NCBI RefSeq assembly: GCF_030406325.1
Contig: NZ_JAUEQY010000004.1
Coordinates: forward strand, 248,001 to 312,000
Origin: Actinomadura sp. DC4
GTDB taxonomy: Bacteria > Actinomycetota > Actinomycetes > Streptosporangiales > Streptosporangiaceae
DNA length: 64,000 nt
Direction of reading: 5' to 3'
Part shown: positions 57,255 through 64,000 of the stretch, one piece after another
How the letters are laid out: every line of letters starts with the position of its first letter
How positions within the stretch are numbered: position 1 is the stretch's first letter
Made by a program: the position numbers and the translations under genes
Notes under the pieces: model-generated
The model's database searches: none
Told to the model about the DNA's origin: nothing
The model's input: only the letters and a program-made list of their open reading frames with translations

Positions 57255-58100
57255 TTACGGCCTGAGTTCAAGGGTGCAGCACTTGGGGCCGCCGCCCGCC
57301 TTGCGAAGCTCGGTCATCTCGACCGGCATGACGTCGTAGCCACGCTCCGTGAGCCTGTCCCGAAGATCCGTCGCGTCGTGCGGGATGACCACGTGGCGCC
57401 CGTCGCTGACCGCGTTGAGGCCGAAGGCGAGCGCGTCCCGCTCGGTGGCCTCGATCAGCTCGGGGAACAGCGTCTTGAGTTTGAGGAGCCCGTCCTCGTC
57501 GAAGGCGCCCGGATAGTAGGCCGCGGTGAAGGAGTCGATCACGCACAGCGCGGTGTCGAGGTGGTAGAAGCGCGGGTCGACCAGCGCGACGCTGACCACG
57601 GGCAGGCCGAAGGCGTCGTGGAGCTCGTTGTGGGCTCTCGGGTCGGTACGGAACCCGTGCCCGGCCACGATCGCCCGGTAGGCGTAGACATAGTCGCCCT
57701 CGCCCTCGTTGACGTGGGTCGGGGCCGTGTAACGGCGGTAGCCGTGGTCCTCGAACCAGTCGCGGTGGGCGTCGGTCTCCCGCGCGCGCTCGGGGTGCCG
57801 GAAGCGGGCGCCCATCACCATGCCGCCCACCACGGTCGCGCCGTTGGCGGCGAAGACCATGTCGGGCAGGTCGGCTCTCGGCTCCAGCAGGTGGACGGTG
57901 TGGCCGAGTGCGACGTACGTCGCGCGCAGCCGCTCCCACTCGGCCATGGCGCGGTCGCGGTCCACCGGCGTGGCCGGGTCCATCCACGTGTTGATCGCGT
58001 ATGCGACGTCGAAATGGGTCGGCGGGCACATGAGGTAGGTGCGTGCCGGCCGGCCTGACGCGATGCCCGCGGTGTCGCGGGCAAGGGTCTGCATCGTCAT
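57255..58100 (-). CDS. Guanidino-group-modifying enzyme (DDAH / arginine dihydrolase-like)
   Basis: A 281-residue amidinotransferase-fold enzyme: PDMVFAANGATVVGG, WFEDHGYRRY, GEGDYVYAYRAIVAGHGFRTD, catalytic His in FYHLDTALCVI, and catalytic Cys in GGGPKCCTLELRP at the C-terminus. Database names would be dimethylargininase, but pairing with ornithine aminotransferase suggests the product could be ornithine rather than citrulline. ATG 58100 has AGGAG five bases upstream. It is divergent from an Lrp/AsnC regulator. Confidence 0.85.
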   Translation of the reverse strand: MTMQTLARDTAGIASGRPARTYLMCPPTHFDVAYAINTWMDPATPVDRDRAMAEWERLRATYVALGHTVHLLEPRADLPDMVFAANGATVVGGMVMGARFRHPERARETDAHRDWFEDHGYRRYTAPTHVNEGEGDYVYAYRAIVAGHGFRTDPRAHNELHDAFGLPVVSVALVDPRFYHLDTALCVIDSFTAAYYPGAFDEDGLLKLKTLFPELIEATERDALAFGLNAVSDGRHVVIPHDATDLRDRLTERGYDVMPVEMTELRKAGGGPKCCTLELRP

Positions 58101-58215
58101 TGACTCTCCTGGCAATGCGTCGTGCCTGTTGGGGTTCGTTGAGGCACCACGTGAAGCGTAGAGTCGGCACAGGCGGCGAACCAATGATGTTTTTGGACGC
58201 GAGAGGGGCTAATCG

Positions 58216-58671
58216 TTGCGTCTTGACGATCTGGATCGGCGAATCGTTGCGTGCCTCCTCGAAGACGCCCGTTTGTCGTTCTCGCAGATCGGCGGGCAGA
58301 TCGGGCTTTCGGCCCCGGCGGTCAAACGGCGCGTCGACCGCATGCGCCAGGACGGCGTGATCACCGGGTACGCGGCCGTGGTCGACCCGGCGGCGCTGGG
58401 GTGGACCACGGAGGCGTTCGTGGAGCTGTTCTGCACCGGCCGTACGTCTCCGGACGAGATCTACGCGAGCATCCGGCGGCATCCGGAGGTCGTGGCCGCG
58501 TACACCGTGACGGGGGAGGCCAACGCCCTGGTCCACCTGCGGGCGCACGACATCAAGGGCCTGGAGGAGGCGCTGGAGCGGCTGCGCAACGAACCGAACA
58601 TCGTGCAGACGAAGACCTCGATCGTCTTGTCCCGGCTCCTGGGCCGCCCGACCGACGGCCCGGACGCCTGA
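58216..58671 (+). CDS. Lrp/AsnC-family transcriptional regulator
   Basis: A 151-residue regulator with an N-terminal helix-turn-helix (LDDLDRRIVACLLEDARLSFSQIGGQIGLSAPAVKRRVDRM, seen in parts) and a C-terminal RAM domain (FVELFCTGRTSPDEIYASI ... VVAAYTVTGEANALVHLRAHD). TTG 58216 has GAGAGGGG seven bases upstream. Divergent from the guanidino-enzyme and rocD genes, it probably senses arginine or ornithine. It is followed at 13 bases by the RraA-family gene. Confidence 0.94.
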   Translation: MRLDDLDRRIVACLLEDARLSFSQIGGQIGLSAPAVKRRVDRMRQDGVITGYAAVVDPAALGWTTEAFVELFCTGRTSPDEIYASIRRHPEVVAAYTVTGEANALVHLRAHDIKGLEEALERLRNEPNIVQTKTSIVLSRLLGRPTDGPDA

Positions 58672-58684
58672 CTAGAGTTTCGGC

Positions 58685-59164
58685 GTGAACTTCGCGACGG
58701 CTGACCTAGTGGACGAATTCGGCGGCGAACTGGTCGGATGCTCGACGCAGTTCCGCTCGTACGGGGGGCGTGAGCGTTTCTGCGGCCGGGTGGAGACGGT
58801 GCGGTGCCACGGGGACAACGCCCTCCTGCGGAGCGTGCTGGCGACGCCCGGCTCGGGCCGCGTCCTGGTCGTGGACGGCTCGGGCTCGCTGCGTACGGCG
58901 CTGATGGGCGACATGATCGCGGCCTCGGCGGTCGAGCAGGGCTGGTCGGGCGTGGTGATCAACGGCGCGGTGCGCGACGTGGCGGCGCTGCGGACCTTGG
59001 ACCTCGGGGTCAAGGCGCTGGGCTCGAACCCGCGCCGGAGCGCCAAGGAGGGCGCCGGCGAGACGGGCGTGCCGGTGTCCTTCGGCGAGGCGGAGATCCG
59101 GCCGGGCATGTGGCTCTACAGCGACGAGGACGGCATCGTCCTCGCCGCCCGCGATCTTCTCTAG
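58685..59164 (+). CDS. RraA-family protein (RNase E inhibitor-like / HMG-type aldolase)
   Basis: A 159-residue protein, standard RraA length: ATADLVDEFGGELVGCSTQFRSYGG, VETVRCHGDNALLRSVL, VLVVDGSGSLRTALMGDMIAASAV, GVVINGAVRDVAALRTLDLGVKAL and SDEDGIVLAARDLL. The fold is shared by RraA and 4-hydroxy-4-methyl-2-oxoglutarate aldolases; the NGAVRD segment and Asp/Arg positions do not decide between them. GTG 58685 is used. Confidence 0.92.
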   Translation: MNFATADLVDEFGGELVGCSTQFRSYGGRERFCGRVETVRCHGDNALLRSVLATPGSGRVLVVDGSGSLRTALMGDMIAASAVEQGWSGVVINGAVRDVAALRTLDLGVKALGSNPRRSAKEGAGETGVPVSFGEAEIRPGMWLYSDEDGIVLAARDLL

Positions 59165-59178
59165 GTCCCGCGCGGGTT

Positions 59179-59913
59179 CTAGCCCGGCCGTGACTCGGTC
59201 TGCACCTCGCCGACGGCCAGGGTGGTGTTGGTGGTCATCGCCATGGTCGGGTCCGCGAATGTGCCCTGCGCGGCGTCGCAGTCACCGGCGCACGTCCAGT
59301 AGACGCTCCAGGTGACGGTGACCGAGATCGCGTACTTTCCGTCCGGCTGGCCGGCCGAGGAGCGCTTGTAGGTGTAGCCGCAGCCGTTTCCGGTGGCGCT
59401 GCCGGCGGTCCCGCACACGACCGTGCCCTCGCCCATGTTCCACGTGACGTCCTTCGGGGTGGCGACGGCGGTCACGACCTGGCCGGGCACTGTCGCCGCG
59501 GCCGTCTCGCGGGCGAAGTCCCCTGGAGCCACCCAGAGCCCCGTCCTCAGGTCGACGTAGGTCTTCCCGTCAGGCGAGGTGTGGACGTGCGGAGCGGGCA
59601 GCGCGAGCTGGTTCTCGGCGTTGTAGGCGACGTCGATCGTCGGGACCCGCTGAACCGGCGCGGCGGCGGCGCCGGCGCCGATCGCGTTGCAGTTGACGGC
59701 TCCGGGGCACGGCATGGGCGCGGCCTTGCCGCCGCCCCCACCACCACCCCCGCCGCCGCCCTTGGGCGCCGGGCGGCCGGGGATCGTCCGGCCGGTGGCC
59801 GCGCACACGTGGCCGGTAGGGCCGCAGGCCGAGGCGGATGTCGCGTCGAGTGCCAGGATCGCGCCGCCGGCGAGGACCACGGTCACGATGGCCGAAGAGA
59901 ACCTGGTCAGCAT
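59179..59913 (-). CDS. Secreted protein with poly-glycine tract
   Basis: A 244-residue product with a signal peptide (SSAIVTVVLAGGAILALDATSASA), a Cys-bearing N-terminus (CGPTGHVCAATG), an 11-glycine tract (near 59735-59767), and a beta-rich C-terminal domain (TYVDLRTGLWVAPGDFARETA ... WNMGEGTVVCGTAG ... YAISVTVTWSVYWTCAGDC). It overlaps the upstream lipoprotein gene by 7 bases. The family is unrecognised; it looks like a wall-associated or secreted structural protein. Confidence 0.75.
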   Translation of the reverse strand: MLTRFSSAIVTVVLAGGAILALDATSASACGPTGHVCAATGRTIPGRPAPKGGGGGGGGGGGKAAPMPCPGAVNCNAIGAGAAAAPVQRVPTIDVAYNAENQLALPAPHVHTSPDGKTYVDLRTGLWVAPGDFARETAAATVPGQVVTAVATPKDVTWNMGEGTVVCGTAGSATGNGCGYTYKRSSAGQPDGKYAISVTVTWSVYWTCAGDCDAAQGTFADPTMAMTTNTTLAVGEVQTESRPG

Positions 59914-60491
59914 TTTCCGCCCTCTGTCGCTTCGGAGATCTTCCAGATGCCGCTGGAGTAGCGCATGGTCGCCTGGTATTCGGAGTCGCCGCCGCGCCAG
60001 GTGCCCATGCGCCTGCCGGTCTTGGCGTCGAACTTGTACGAGCCGAGGGTTTTCAGGCAGTCGAGGATGACGACGGTCGCGCCGTCGGTCGACTTGCCCT
60101 GGACGTGCGGGTTGATGGCGTTGTGAAAGCGCCAGATCAGCCCGTCGGCGCGGACGGAGGCGATGTCCTTGGCCACTGTCGCCAGGAGCGGATCCATGGC
60201 GACCGGGTTGAGCACGCTCGCGTCGTTGGTGCGGTAGGCCTTCTCGTAGGCGAGCTGATAGGCGCGATAGGCGGCGAGCGCCGATTGCGGCGCCTTGGGC
60301 GCGGGGGTGCCGACGCCCGGGTTGCCGTCGACGGCGTCCACGCCGCCGGCCGAGGAGCCCGGGGGACCGGCTGACGAGCCGTCGGCCGGGGCCCTGCCGC
60401 TGGGGTGGAAGCCGCCACCCTCGGTGCGGCCGCCGCAGGCCGCCAGCAAGCCCATCAGCAGGAACGTGCCGACGCACTTACGGAATCGCAT
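59907..60491 (-). CDS. Lipoprotein of unknown function
   Basis: A 194-residue lipoprotein: signal helix GTFLLMGLLA, lipobox LAAC with Cys19, a Gly/Ser/Pro spacer (~25-75) and a compact domain (ALAAYRAYQLAYEKAYRTNDASVLNPVAMDPLL ... VVILDCLKTLGSYKFDAKTGRRMGTWRGGDSEYQATMRYSSGIWKISEA, seen in parts) that resembles an NTF2/SnoaL-like fold. It is cotranscribed with the secreted protein at 59179. Its function is unknown. Confidence 0.8.
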   Translation of the reverse strand: MRFRKCVGTFLLMGLLAACGGRTEGGGFHPSGRAPADGSSAGPPGSSAGGVDAVDGNPGVGTPAPKAPQSALAAYRAYQLAYEKAYRTNDASVLNPVAMDPLLATVAKDIASVRADGLIWRFHNAINPHVQGKSTDGATVVILDCLKTLGSYKFDAKTGRRMGTWRGGDSEYQATMRYSSGIWKISEATEGGKC

Positions 60492-60602
60492 GGTCAATTC
60501 TCGCTGGCATCGGGGCAAAATTACCTGTTGAGCTTACTGAGACCGTAGGGGTAAGAAAAGACCTTTGGCAGAACCCGGAAAACGGTCCAAACCTATTTCG
60601 TA

Positions 60603-61223
60603 TTAGAGGCGTCCGACGAGAGCGACCAGGTCAAGCCCGAGGATCATGTCGAGCATGATCATTGTTTCGAACCGGGCGCCGGGGGGAACATCGGCGTCCT
60701 CGGCGAGCCGGGAAAGCACGGGAAAGACGGCCGGGGTGTTCAGATCGTCGTCCAGGGCCTCGACGGCCTCTTTGACATAGTCCCGCCGCACCGGCCGGCC
60801 CGGCGCCTCCGCCCATCCGGCCGCCTGCCGGCGCAGCGCGGTCAGCGACGCGTCGGCCTCGGCAAGATCCTGTTCGCCGAGGCGCACGTCGGACCGGTAG
60901 TGCCGGCGCAGGAGCGCGAGCCGTACGGCCAGCGGGTCGATCCCGTCGGTCTCGGCCATCTCGAAGCGGCCGACCGTCTCTCCGACGTGCACGTCGGCCT
61001 CGCCGTCGGAGAGCTCGGCGGGCCGTACGTTGAGGGCCTCGGCACCCTCGACGGGCGTCCAGACGCCGATCGCGCGGAGCCGGTGGTGCCCGACGACCCG
61101 GCGGATCAGGTCGGCGACGAGCAGCGGCCGCAGCTCACCGGAGCACGAGATGCGCACGACACCGGCGCGCGTCGTGGGGATCTCCTCGACGCTCCGGGTC
61201 TTTCCGTCGTACAGCCTCAACAC
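60603..61223 (-). CDS. Miniature cysteinyl-tRNA synthetase-like protein lacking catalytic motifs
   Basis: A 206-residue protein that follows CysRS in compressed form: N-terminus LRLYDGKTRSVEEIP, then ISCSGELRPLLVADLIRRVVGHHRL, a middle ALNVRPAELSDGEADVHVGETVGRFEMAE, LAVRLALLRRHYRSDVRLGEQDLAEADASL like the anticodon-stem-contact helix, and DYVKEAVEALDDDLNTPAVFPVLSRL like the terminal CysRS helix bundle. There is no HIGH motif, no KMSKS and no CysRS Zn ligand set, so it cannot charge tRNA as such. GTG 61223 is used. It may bind tRNA, act as a MshC/CysRS relative or be a regulator. Confidence 0.75.
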   Translation of the reverse strand: MLRLYDGKTRSVEEIPTTRAGVVRISCSGELRPLLVADLIRRVVGHHRLRAIGVWTPVEGAEALNVRPAELSDGEADVHVGETVGRFEMAETDGIDPLAVRLALLRRHYRSDVRLGEQDLAEADASLTALRRQAAGWAEAPGRPVRRDYVKEAVEALDDDLNTPAVFPVLSRLAEDADVPPGARFETMIMLDMILGLDLVALVGRL

Positions 61224-61245
61224 ACCATGACCCTACCCAGACCGT

Positions 61246-61995
61246 TCAGCGTACGGCGGCGAAGCGGAGCCTTACATAGTCGGCCATCCAGCCCGACTCC
61301 CGGCGCAGGGCGGGGGCGGCGAGCTCGTTGACCTTGTCCAGGACCGGCCCGGCGACCTCGGGGAGCAGCTCGGCGATCAGCTCCGGCGCGTACAGGCGGA
61401 CCCAGTCGGCGGCACCGTCGGGACACTCGGCGAGACGCGTCGGCCGGTCGAAGAACTCCATGAGCCGTACGGTGAAGCCCGCCTCCTCCAGCCGCGCGGC
61501 GTACTGGCCGGGGGTGGGGAAGTACCAGGGCAACTCGGGCTTGGGCAGGCCGAAGACGCGCCAGGCGGTCTGGACGGCCGTGATCAGGTCGGCGCAGTTG
61601 CCCGCGCCGCCCATCTCCGCGACGAACCGCCCTCCGGGCCGCAGTGCCTCCCGTACGCGGGAGATCACCGCGGAGGGGTCGCGCGTCATCCAGTGCAGGG
61701 CGGAGTTGGACACGACGGCGTCGTACTGGTCGCCGGTGGTGAAGTCGTGCGCGTCCCCGACGGCGAAGGACAGGTTCGGGTGCTCCGAGCGCGCGGTGTT
61801 CACCATCTCGACAGAGCCGTCGATCCCGAGCACGTCCGCGCCGCGCGCGGCGATCTCCACGGTCATCCCACCGGTGCCACAGCCGAGATCGATGATGCGC
61901 TCGTCCGGTTTGGGATCGAGCAGATCGATCAGCGGCGCACCGTGCGCGGACACGTAGCCGAACGCTGTGTCGTACGTCGCCACGGCCCATTGCAT
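61246..61995 (-). CDS. Class I SAM-dependent methyltransferase
   Basis: A 249-residue methyltransferase: ERIIDLGCGTGGMTVEIAARG (motif I), VLGIDGSVEMVNTA (motif II), FAVGDAHDF, YDAVVSNSALHWM and LRPGGRFVAEMGG. It resembles trans-aconitate-2-methyltransferase-like proteins. The start is uncertain: ATG 61995 gives the family-typical MQWAVATYDTAF, while an upstream in-frame ATG at 62043 adds 16 residues. Neither has a clear ribosome site. Confidence 0.9.
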   Translation of the reverse strand: MQWAVATYDTAFGYVSAHGAPLIDLLDPKPDERIIDLGCGTGGMTVEIAARGADVLGIDGSVEMVNTARSEHPNLSFAVGDAHDFTTGDQYDAVVSNSALHWMTRDPSAVISRVREALRPGGRFVAEMGGAGNCADLITAVQTAWRVFGLPKPELPWYFPTPGQYAARLEEAGFTVRLMEFFDRPTRLAECPDGAADWVRLYAPELIAELLPEVAGPVLDKVNELAAPALRRESGWMADYVRLRFAAVR

Positions 61996-62117
61996 GGCGG
62001 AAACATATCCGACAAAGCCAGTAGGTGCCGTTACGTCTCGCATCGTGGATCGCCGAAAGTGACTCCTGTCACTGGTGTTTCGCCTGGTGGATCTTGGTCG
62101 GTGTGGGCCGCGCGACG

Positions 62118-62126
62118 TTATCCACA
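62118..62126 (+). promoter_or_regulatory. DnaA-box-like 9-mer TTATCCACA (second copy)
   Basis: An exact copy of the 9-mer at 779-787, in the non-coding stretch between the methyltransferase and the gene at 62206. Confidence 0.3.
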
Positions 62127-62205
62127 GCCTGCGCACGCGACCTTTCGCGCCCCACCCCCACCACGTCAGGCTGTCGTCAACACCGTCCCCCGGGAAGGCC
62201 TTCAG

Positions 62206-63102
62206 ATGATCGACATCTCCGTGCCGGAGACCGTCACGACGCCCTTCGTCGTCGCCACCGCGCAGCCCCCGCACGACCCCGCTCAAGTGGCACGCGCCCG
62301 GACACGCCACCCGTTAGCCGCCGACCTCCTCCGCACGCCGCTGGTCCGCGTCCGCACGCTGCCGGCCGGCGAGTCGGGCTACGCCGACCTGATCGAGGGC
62401 GCGGCGTGGGCGCGGCCGGAGGACCGCCGCCTGCTGCCCAAGCTCACCCACCACGTCGTCGTCATGGGCCACATCCCGCCGGTCTCCCAGCCCGACCACG
62501 GCCAGGCGACCCGGGCGATCGCCCGGGTGGTCGCCGAGGCGTGCGAGGGCGTGGTCTACGACGCCTGGTCGCACCAGGTGCTGCCGCACGACTTCCGCTA
62601 CGGCGCGGAGCACCCGGAGTTCTGCCTGGCCGACGAGTGGCTGGCCACCTTCATCTCCGGAGGAGACTCGACGGGCGGCCTGCACCTGACGACCGCGGGC
62701 CTGCATCGCTTCGCCCTGCCCGAGTTGGAGGCGCGAAAGGTCCCGCTCGGCAACGTCTTCGCCGCGGTGACGCTGCTGCGGTGCCTGGCGGTCACGCTCC
62801 TGCACGAGCACTGGGACTGGCTCGCCTGCAACCCGGGCGCCCGGTCGCGCCGGCTCCAGCGGCACGCGTGGGTCGAGGGCCGCGACGTCTGGCGCTACTG
62901 GGCGGCCGAGCCCCGAGAAACGTCCGGCGGGCGGGTGCGGGTCCGCCTCGTGCGCTCGCCCCAGGACGGCCCGCAGACGCTTCCGTACGTCGCCGTCGGC
63001 CCGCCGGCCGACTTCGCCGCCCCGGTCCGCGAATGGTGGAACGACGTCGTCGATCTCGCCATGCCCTACGTCCCGGAGGCCCCGCGGCGGACGGCCGCCT
63101 GA
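62206..63102 (+). CDS. Protein of unknown family, tandem paralogue A
   Basis: A 298-residue protein beginning IDISVPETVTTPFVVAT. It has a basic N-terminus, a central domain (VVYDAWSHQVLP, FCLADEWLATFISGGDSTGG, LHLTTAGLHRFALPELEA) and a C-terminus rich in Trp/Arg (EHWDWLACNPGARSRRLQRHAWVEG, WRYWAAEP). Codon 37 is TTA. It is 30 bases before a paralogue starting at 63133 with the same opening (VPETVTSHYVIAT) and similar segments. I do not recognise the family. GGGAAGG is seven bases before the ATG. Confidence 0.8.
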   Translation: MIDISVPETVTTPFVVATAQPPHDPAQVARARTRHPLAADLLRTPLVRVRTLPAGESGYADLIEGAAWARPEDRRLLPKLTHHVVVMGHIPPVSQPDHGQATRAIARVVAEACEGVVYDAWSHQVLPHDFRYGAEHPEFCLADEWLATFISGGDSTGGLHLTTAGLHRFALPELEARKVPLGNVFAAVTLLRCLAVTLLHEHWDWLACNPGARSRRLQRHAWVEGRDVWRYWAAEPRETSGGRVRVRLVRSPQDGPQTLPYVAVGPPADFAAPVREWWNDVVDLAMPYVPEAPRRTAA

Positions 63103-63132
63103 GCCGGCTCATCGATCTTTGAGGAGAGGGTC

Positions 63133-64000
63133 ATGTCCCATCTCGTGCTGTCCGTCCCGGAGACGGTGACCTCGCACTACGTGATCGCCACCAACGATCC
63201 ACTCGACGACCCGCGCGCGGCCGTGCCGTGGCGGGTGGCCGAGGAGTTCCGCCCCGCCGCCGTGGAGGCGCTGAAGACGCCGAGGCTGGGCGTCTTCACG
63301 ATCGCCGCCGACGAGGCGACGTGGCGCCTGGACGGCCTGCTGGCCTCCGACGACGACCGCCGTCGCGTCCGGGAGTCCTCACACCAGATCCTGGTCGTCC
63401 ACCGCGCCCCGACGGCGGCCCAGCCCCGGGGCGAGCAGACCGCCCGCGCGGTGGCCCGAGCCATCGCCGACGCCTGCGCCGGCACCCTGATCGACCCGCA
63501 GGCCCGCCAGGTCGTCCTGCGCGACGGCCTGGCCCGGCTGGAGCGCGGCTGGTTCCGGATGGGCGACCAGTGGTTCGGAACGCGGTACGAGTTCGAGGGC
63601 GGCACCGCCCGCCCACGCCACGACGGCGACCTGCGGGCGATGGAGACGTGCTCGTGCCTCCGCCTGACCTTGCTGGGCCTGCGCCGCTTCGGCCTGCCGG
63701 ACCTGGTGATCGACCAGGTCGCCTGCGCCCACGACCTGGCCGCCCTCAACCTGCTGCGCTCCCTGGCCTGCCGCCTGCTCACCGACCAGTGGCAGTGGGC
63801 CCGCCACCACCCGGGCAAGGCGACCCGCCCGGTCCACGACCACCCGAAAATCGACCCGGAGGACTTCTGGAACTTCTGGGCCGCCACCCCGTTCGTCGAC
63901 AGCCACCCGATAACGACCCGCCTGATCCCGATCTCCCGCACAACGCTGAAGGTCGCCCCACCGTCCGACTACCCGGGCACCCGAGCCACCTGGGCCCGCG
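63133..64000 (+). CDS. Protein of unknown family, tandem paralogue B (3' truncated by window end)
   Basis: The frame is open from ATG 63133 to the last base, at least 289 codons, so the 3' end is outside. GAGGAGAGGG precedes the ATG. The product begins SHLVLSVPETVTSHYVIATNDPL and contains LLGLRRFGLPDLVIDQVACAHDLAALNLLRSL, TDQWQWARHHPGKATRP and WNFWAATPFVDSHP, which parallel segments of paralogue A. Both may arise from a tandem duplication. Confidence 0.8.
   Translation, partial: MSHLVLSVPETVTSHYVIATNDPLDDPRAAVPWRVAEEFRPAAVEALKTPRLGVFTIAADEATWRLDGLLASDDDRRRVRESSHQILVVHRAPTAAQPRGEQTARAVARAIADACAGTLIDPQARQVVLRDGLARLERGWFRMGDQWFGTRYEFEGGTARPRHDGDLRAMETCSCLRLTLLGLRRFGLPDLVIDQVACAHDLAALNLLRSLACRLLTDQWQWARHHPGKATRPVHDHPKIDPEDFWNFWAATPFVDSHPITTRLIPISRTTLKVAPPSDYPGTRATWAR

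Noticed and set aside
57191-57271. ATG 57238 or 57271 as rocD start
   Set aside because: No ribosome site; TTG 57190 has AAGGAG and gives the conserved N-terminus.

Overview
The window reads as chromosomal DNA of a high-GC actinomycete. Support: dense, GC-biased codons, many GTG starts, ATGA/GTGA translational coupling, a mycothiol gene (mshB), Hanks-type Ser/Thr kinases, a PadR/DHA2 efflux pair and two separate complex II operons. The gene set looks like Streptosporangiales (Actinomadura/Actinoallomurus-like) or a Streptomyces relative; that placement is inference. I found no rRNA, tRNA, CRISPR array, insertion sequence, integrase or attachment site.

Layout. 1-729 is the 3' end of ychF. 831-13006 is a seven-gene plus-strand operon encoding a type IV secretion-like (Tcp/conjugation-type) envelope machine: two VirB8/TcpC-like bitopic proteins, a small two-helix protein, a TcpE domain fused through a huge disordered repeat linker to a MinD/ParA-like ATPase fold, a VirB4/TcpF-type ATPase, a polytopic VirB6/TcpH-like protein and a lytic transglycosylase + NlpC/P60 hydrolase. 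No relaxase, coupling protein or integrase accompanies it. 13137-15956 holds a MutT NUDIX protein, a thiamine-binding-type protein and typA/bipA. 16223-20416 (minus) is a kinase with a C-terminal membrane bundle, a coiled-coil partner and a DUF4282 protein. 20709-23691 is a translationally coupled WXG-like / large unknown / lipoprotein cassette with TTA codons and a composition shift.

23692-29333 is a MacAB-type efflux operon (lipoprotein, adaptor, ATPase, a possible 55-codon gene, permease) divergent from a response regulator/histidine kinase pair. 29382-38307 holds two non-identical succinate dehydrogenase/fumarate reductase operons flanking a small membrane protein and a LysR regulator with a T-N11-A box. 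38550-43996 is a dipeptide/oligopeptide ABC importer. 44073-47569 is a heterodimeric ABC exporter whose two ATPase domains carry complementary defects. Then come a low-molecular-weight tyrosine phosphatase, a DPP-IV-like S9 peptidase, a PknB-like kinase, mshB, a DUF6113-like membrane protein and a flavin reductase.

53662-55862 is the DHA2 efflux pump with its PadR repressor and a clear palindromic operator. 55997-58671 is an arginine/ornithine catabolic module (ornithine aminotransferase, guanidino-group-modifying enzyme, divergent Lrp/AsnC regulator). The right end has an RraA-family protein, two secreted proteins, a miniature cysteinyl-tRNA-synthetase-like protein without catalytic motifs, a SAM methyltransferase and two tandem paralogues of an unrecognised family, the second cut by the window end.

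The most unusual items are the mobility-free T4SS-like operon with its TcpE-MinD fusion, the mini-CysRS, the WXG-like cassette and the coupled 55-codon ORF inside the MacAB operon.
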